NCBI GenBank assembly: GCA_016720835.1
Contig: JADKJW010000001.1
Span: forward strand, 62,001 to 126,000
Length of the DNA stretch: 64,000 nt
Direction: 5' to 3'
Origin: Ignavibacteria bacterium
GTDB lineage: Bacteria > Bacteroidota > Ignavibacteria > SZUA-365
The notes beneath the pieces were generated by a model. The model worked only from the letters and a program-made list of their open reading frames with translations. It had not been told where the DNA came from and made no database searches. Every line of letters begins with the position of its first letter. Within the stretch, counting starts at the first letter, position 1. This document shows positions 61,453-64,000 of the stretch, piece after piece. The position numbers and the translations under genes were made by a program.

Positions 61453-63858
61453 TTATTGATTTTCCAGAAGCCGCGTCATATGGCTGCTCACGCGCGGATC
61501 CTGCTCCACCTCCCGTGCCGCTCGCACGAGCGCGGCGCCCTCGCGCGGCGCGACAGCCAGCAAGGCGCTTGCCGCGCGCGCGCGGAACTGCCACACGGGC
61601 TCCCGCAATTGCGCCTTCAGCAGCACCACGAGCGTGTCACGCGGCGTGCCGATTGCCGCGAGCGTCGCGAGCGCCTTCTCGCGCACATCAGGGCCGCCGC
61701 CCGGCAGCGCGAGACGCAGCAACGCCGGCTCGGCGGCGCGCAGACGATACCGCGCGACCCAGTCCATGGCCGCGAGCGCGACGACATCCTGATACGATTT
61801 CGTCTCCAGCCTCGTCAGCACGATGCCCGCGCTGGAAACGGAATCGACGCTCATCGCGCAATTCATCGCCGCCGCTTCCACATAATAGCTCGAATCCGCG
61901 AGCATCGCGGTGAAGACCGGCAGCAGCGACCGATCGCGGTACCTGTTCAATCCGTTCAGCGCGTTCGCACGGACGCTCGACTTCCGGTCCGCGCTCAACG
62001 CGACGAGCGAGGTTTTCAACTCGGCCGCCCATGCGAGCGTGTCGGACCTCAATCCGGCAAGCGCCGCAGTGATTCGCACCCGCACGCCCCAGAATCGATC
62101 GTTCTTCGCAACGTCAAGGACTGCCGCGCGCACGGCCTGCCTGTCCGCGAACTGCAGCAGCGCGACTCCCGCCTCCGCGCGCTTGATGGGATCGGGATTC
62201 TGCCGTGCCTGCAGCATCCACTCTTCCGGACTTTGCTCGAGCCGGATCTTCCCGCACACGGTGCTTCCGTGATCGACACTCACGAACATCGGCGCCTGTG
62301 CGAGCGGAACGGTGACCACGCTCTCCGCACCGTCAACGACGGCCGTGAAGGAAGTGTCGCCGCTCGCCGTGCGGATCAGGACGGGCACGTGCAGCCGGAA
62401 ATGTCCGCAGAGCGAGTCGACGCGCTGCACCTGCGCAAAACGCAGCGTGAGCTGCCGTGCCTCCGCATCCCACCGCTTCGTGACGCGGACGTCGGGGTAC
62501 CCCGCGCGGTACAGCCACTGCGTGAAGAACCACTGCAGGCTCATGCCGGTGACGTCCTCGATCGCGCGTTTGAAATCGTTGCTCTCCACGCTGCCGAAGG
62601 CATGGCGCTTGCCGTAGGAGGTGATGACGCGCCAGAACTGCTCCTCACCGAGCATGGACCGGAGCATGTGCAGCACCGCCGCGCCCTTCGCGTACACGTT
62701 CTGCGACGGATTCGGTTTGTCCGTGACGACGGGCACGCGGCCGTTCGCGTCCGTCCATGCGAGGTAGCCGTTGATGCCTTCGCTGCGCTGCCAGAAGAAT
62801 TCGTCGGCGCCCCACCGGTGCTCGGTCCAGCACTGCTGGAAGTAGGTCGCGAATCCCTCGTTGAGCCAGGTGTTGTCCCAGTCGATGTACGTCAGGTAAT
62901 CACCCCACCACATGTGCGCGAGTTCGTGCGCGATCAGACCGTCGGCAGTGTAGTCCTGCGCGGTTCGGGCGTTGACGACGGCGCGCGTGTCGGCAAGGAC
63001 GGTGGCGCTTGTGTTCTCCATGCCGCCATACAGGTAATGGGCGACGGGGATCTGCGCGTATTTGGCCCAGGGATAGCGGATGCCGATGCGCTGCGAGAAA
63101 AACCGCACCATCTCCGCGGTGGTCCCGTACGCGCGCCGAACATCCTCGGGCGCATCCGACGGATAATGGTACGAGCGCACCGGAATCCCGTCCCAGGCAT
63201 CCTCGTACACGCGGTAGTCTCCCGCCGCGAGCATCACGAGGTACACGGAGTGGGGCGTGTCCTGCGACCAGTGCCAGGTGACGGTGCCGTCCGCGTTCCT
63301 TTTTTTCGATTTCAGCGCGCCGTTGCTGAGCGTCGTGTACTCGCCGCGCACGGTCATCAGCACTTCCGTCGTGGCCTTGTCGTTCGGATAGTCGTAGCAG
63401 GGAAACCAGTGCCGGTTGTCCTCGCCCTGCCCCTGCGTCCAGATCTGATGCCGGTCATCCGGATAACTCGCGTTCGGCTGGATGAAGTACAGGCCGCGCT
63501 GCGGCGTGCATTCGTAGCGCACCGTCACGGCGACCTTCTCGCCGTAGGCGTACGCGCGGTCCAGATGCACGGTGAGCACGGACGAGTCGTAGTCGTAACG
63601 CAGTTGTCTGCCCGTGCTCAGCGCGACGCGCTGAATGGTCATCCGCTTCGCGTCGAGCTGCACGGTGGTGAAGCGCGGACGCAGCGGACGCAGCGTGACG
63701 GTGACGTTGCCGCGCACGAGCTGCCGCGCCTCGTCGAAACCCACCTCGATGCGGTAGTGCTGCGCGTCGAAGCTCCGCTCGCGGCGGCGGAAATCCTGCG
63801 ACCGCGTCGGAGGCGCGATGAAGAGAAACAGAAGGAGAAGGACGGCAAGGTTTTTCAT
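61453..63858 (-). CDS. Secreted M1 aminopeptidase with HEAT-like C-terminus
   Basis: 801 residues from the ATG at 63858; signal peptide 1-20 (ending TRSQ). The N-terminal beta saddle is followed by the catalytic domain with GGMEN, HELAHMWWGD and LNEGFATYF. Beyond about 530 the chain becomes helical repeats (AEAGVALLQFADRQAVRAAVLD, RANALNGLNRY), HEAT-like. It cuts amino-terminal residues in the periplasm. Unlike the M1 enzyme at 29.6 kb it has no T9SS tail. Confidence 0.93.
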   Translation of the reverse strand: MKNLAVLLLLFLFIAPPTRSQDFRRRERSFDAQHYRIEVGFDEARQLVRGNVTVTLRPLRPRFTTVQLDAKRMTIQRVALSTGRQLRYDYDSSVLTVHLDRAYAYGEKVAVTVRYECTPQRGLYFIQPNASYPDDRHQIWTQGQGEDNRHWFPCYDYPNDKATTEVLMTVRGEYTTLSNGALKSKKRNADGTVTWHWSQDTPHSVYLVMLAAGDYRVYEDAWDGIPVRSYHYPSDAPEDVRRAYGTTAEMVRFFSQRIGIRYPWAKYAQIPVAHYLYGGMENTSATVLADTRAVVNARTAQDYTADGLIAHELAHMWWGDYLTYIDWDNTWLNEGFATYFQQCWTEHRWGADEFFWQRSEGINGYLAWTDANGRVPVVTDKPNPSQNVYAKGAAVLHMLRSMLGEEQFWRVITSYGKRHAFGSVESNDFKRAIEDVTGMSLQWFFTQWLYRAGYPDVRVTKRWDAEARQLTLRFAQVQRVDSLCGHFRLHVPVLIRTASGDTSFTAVVDGAESVVTVPLAQAPMFVSVDHGSTVCGKIRLEQSPEEWMLQARQNPDPIKRAEAGVALLQFADRQAVRAAVLDVAKNDRFWGVRVRITAALAGLRSDTLAWAAELKTSLVALSADRKSSVRANALNGLNRYRDRSLLPVFTAMLADSSYYVEAAAMNCAMSVDSVSSAGIVLTRLETKSYQDVVALAAMDWVARYRLRAAEPALLRLALPGGGPDVREKALATLAAIGTPRDTLVVLLKAQLREPVWQFRARAASALLAVAPREGAALVRAAREVEQDPRVSSHMTRLLENQ

Positions 63859-63924
63859 GGGCACACGCGAGGCGGGCCGCTTCGCGCAACCCGCCTCGTC
63901 ACTGGAAAAGGATGAATGGATCGG

Positions 63925-64000
63925 TTATCGAGCCAGCAGCATCGGATGCGTCAGGCTCGCGCCGCCGCTGCGCAGGCGCGCGAAGTACACGCCGTTCGCG
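63925..64000 (-). CDS. C-terminal end of a T9SS-sorted protein (partial)
   Basis: The last 24 codons before a TAA at 63927-63925 read ANGVYFARLRSGG ... HPMLLAR. This is the final strand pair of a T9SS type A tail (GxYxxRL, then K/H-M-L-L-x-R). The rest lies beyond the window. It is 66 bases upstream of the M1 aminopeptidase start. Confidence 0.75.
   Translation of the reverse strand, partial: ANGVYFARLRSGGASLTHPMLLAR

Noticed and set aside
61306..63915. 869-codon plus-strand frame opposite the M1 aminopeptidase
   Set aside because: Same reason: codon-position GC mirror, Arg/Val/His-rich and featureless.
1..64000. tRNA or rRNA genes
   Set aside because: I looked in the gaps for tRNA arms and TTCGANNC loops and saw no convincing one; no rRNA stretch is present.

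Overview
The window is GC-rich bacterial chromosome, densely coded and mostly on the minus strand. The best fit is a member of the Bacteroidota/Chlorobiota (FCB) group, of the Ignavibacteria/Kapabacteria kind. Secreted proteins end in type IX secretion (T9SS) sorting tails, one with the motif NYPNPFNPST that is common in that branch. GldL- and GldM-like motor genes are present, one promoter fits the Bacteroidota -7 consensus TAnnTTTG, and the dcw cluster is Gram-negative with a meso-DAP type MurE. This placement rests on motifs and was not checked by phylogeny.

Layout. 1-6.5 kb: the edge of a 2Fe-2S protein gene, an aminotransferase, an M16 peptidase, a PAS-only sensor, RecD2 and YjbQ. 6.5-17 kb: a VWA-OmpA protein, then a minus-strand operon with two GldL-like/GldM-like pairs followed by two related outer-membrane barrel proteins. 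This looks like a T9SS or gliding machine with a duplicated motor. 17.3-28 kb: sugar epimerase, Wzx-type flippase, HNH nuclease, iron-sulfur-type TrpRS, ScpA, a ScpB with a long acidic tail, an RluB-type pseudouridine synthase behind a frame-shuffled repeat tract, and the N-terminal half of a split CarB. 28-34.5 kb: ABC permease, LolA-like protein, a T9SS-sorted M1 peptidase, a frameshifted T9SS cargo protein and a small zinc-binding acidic protein. 34.5-37.1 kb: a three-gene corrinoid methyl-transfer cassette (methyltransferase, MetH-type activation protein, corrinoid protein); the corrinoid gene carries a one-base frameshift. 37.3-55.3 kb: a complete dcw cluster, mraZ-rsmH-ftsL-ftsI-murE-murF-mraY-murD-ftsW-murG-(PH-like membrane protein)-murC-murB-ftsQ-ftsA-ftsZ, with many ATGA/GTGA overlaps, a six-repeat MraZ operator in front and a hairpin behind ftsZ. 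55.5-61.3 kb: secD-secF-STAS-purA-DUF1611, from a good promoter to a strong terminator. 61.4-64 kb: a second M1 peptidase with a HEAT-like tail, then the last codons of another T9SS cargo.

How the parts fit together. The dcw cluster supplies peptidoglycan precursors and the divisome. SecDF exports proteins across the inner membrane, and the GldLM-like motors with the outer-membrane partners would carry tailed cargo across the outer membrane.

Most notable are the duplicated motor pairs with paralogous barrels, the corrinoid cassette of unknown substrate, a MurB that lacks its central flavin-binding segment, and the repeat-rich scpB/rluB stretch. Several genes show frame breaks (24.4-25.3, 33.24-33.30 and 36.66 kb). 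These could be real or assembly errors, and raw reads would decide.
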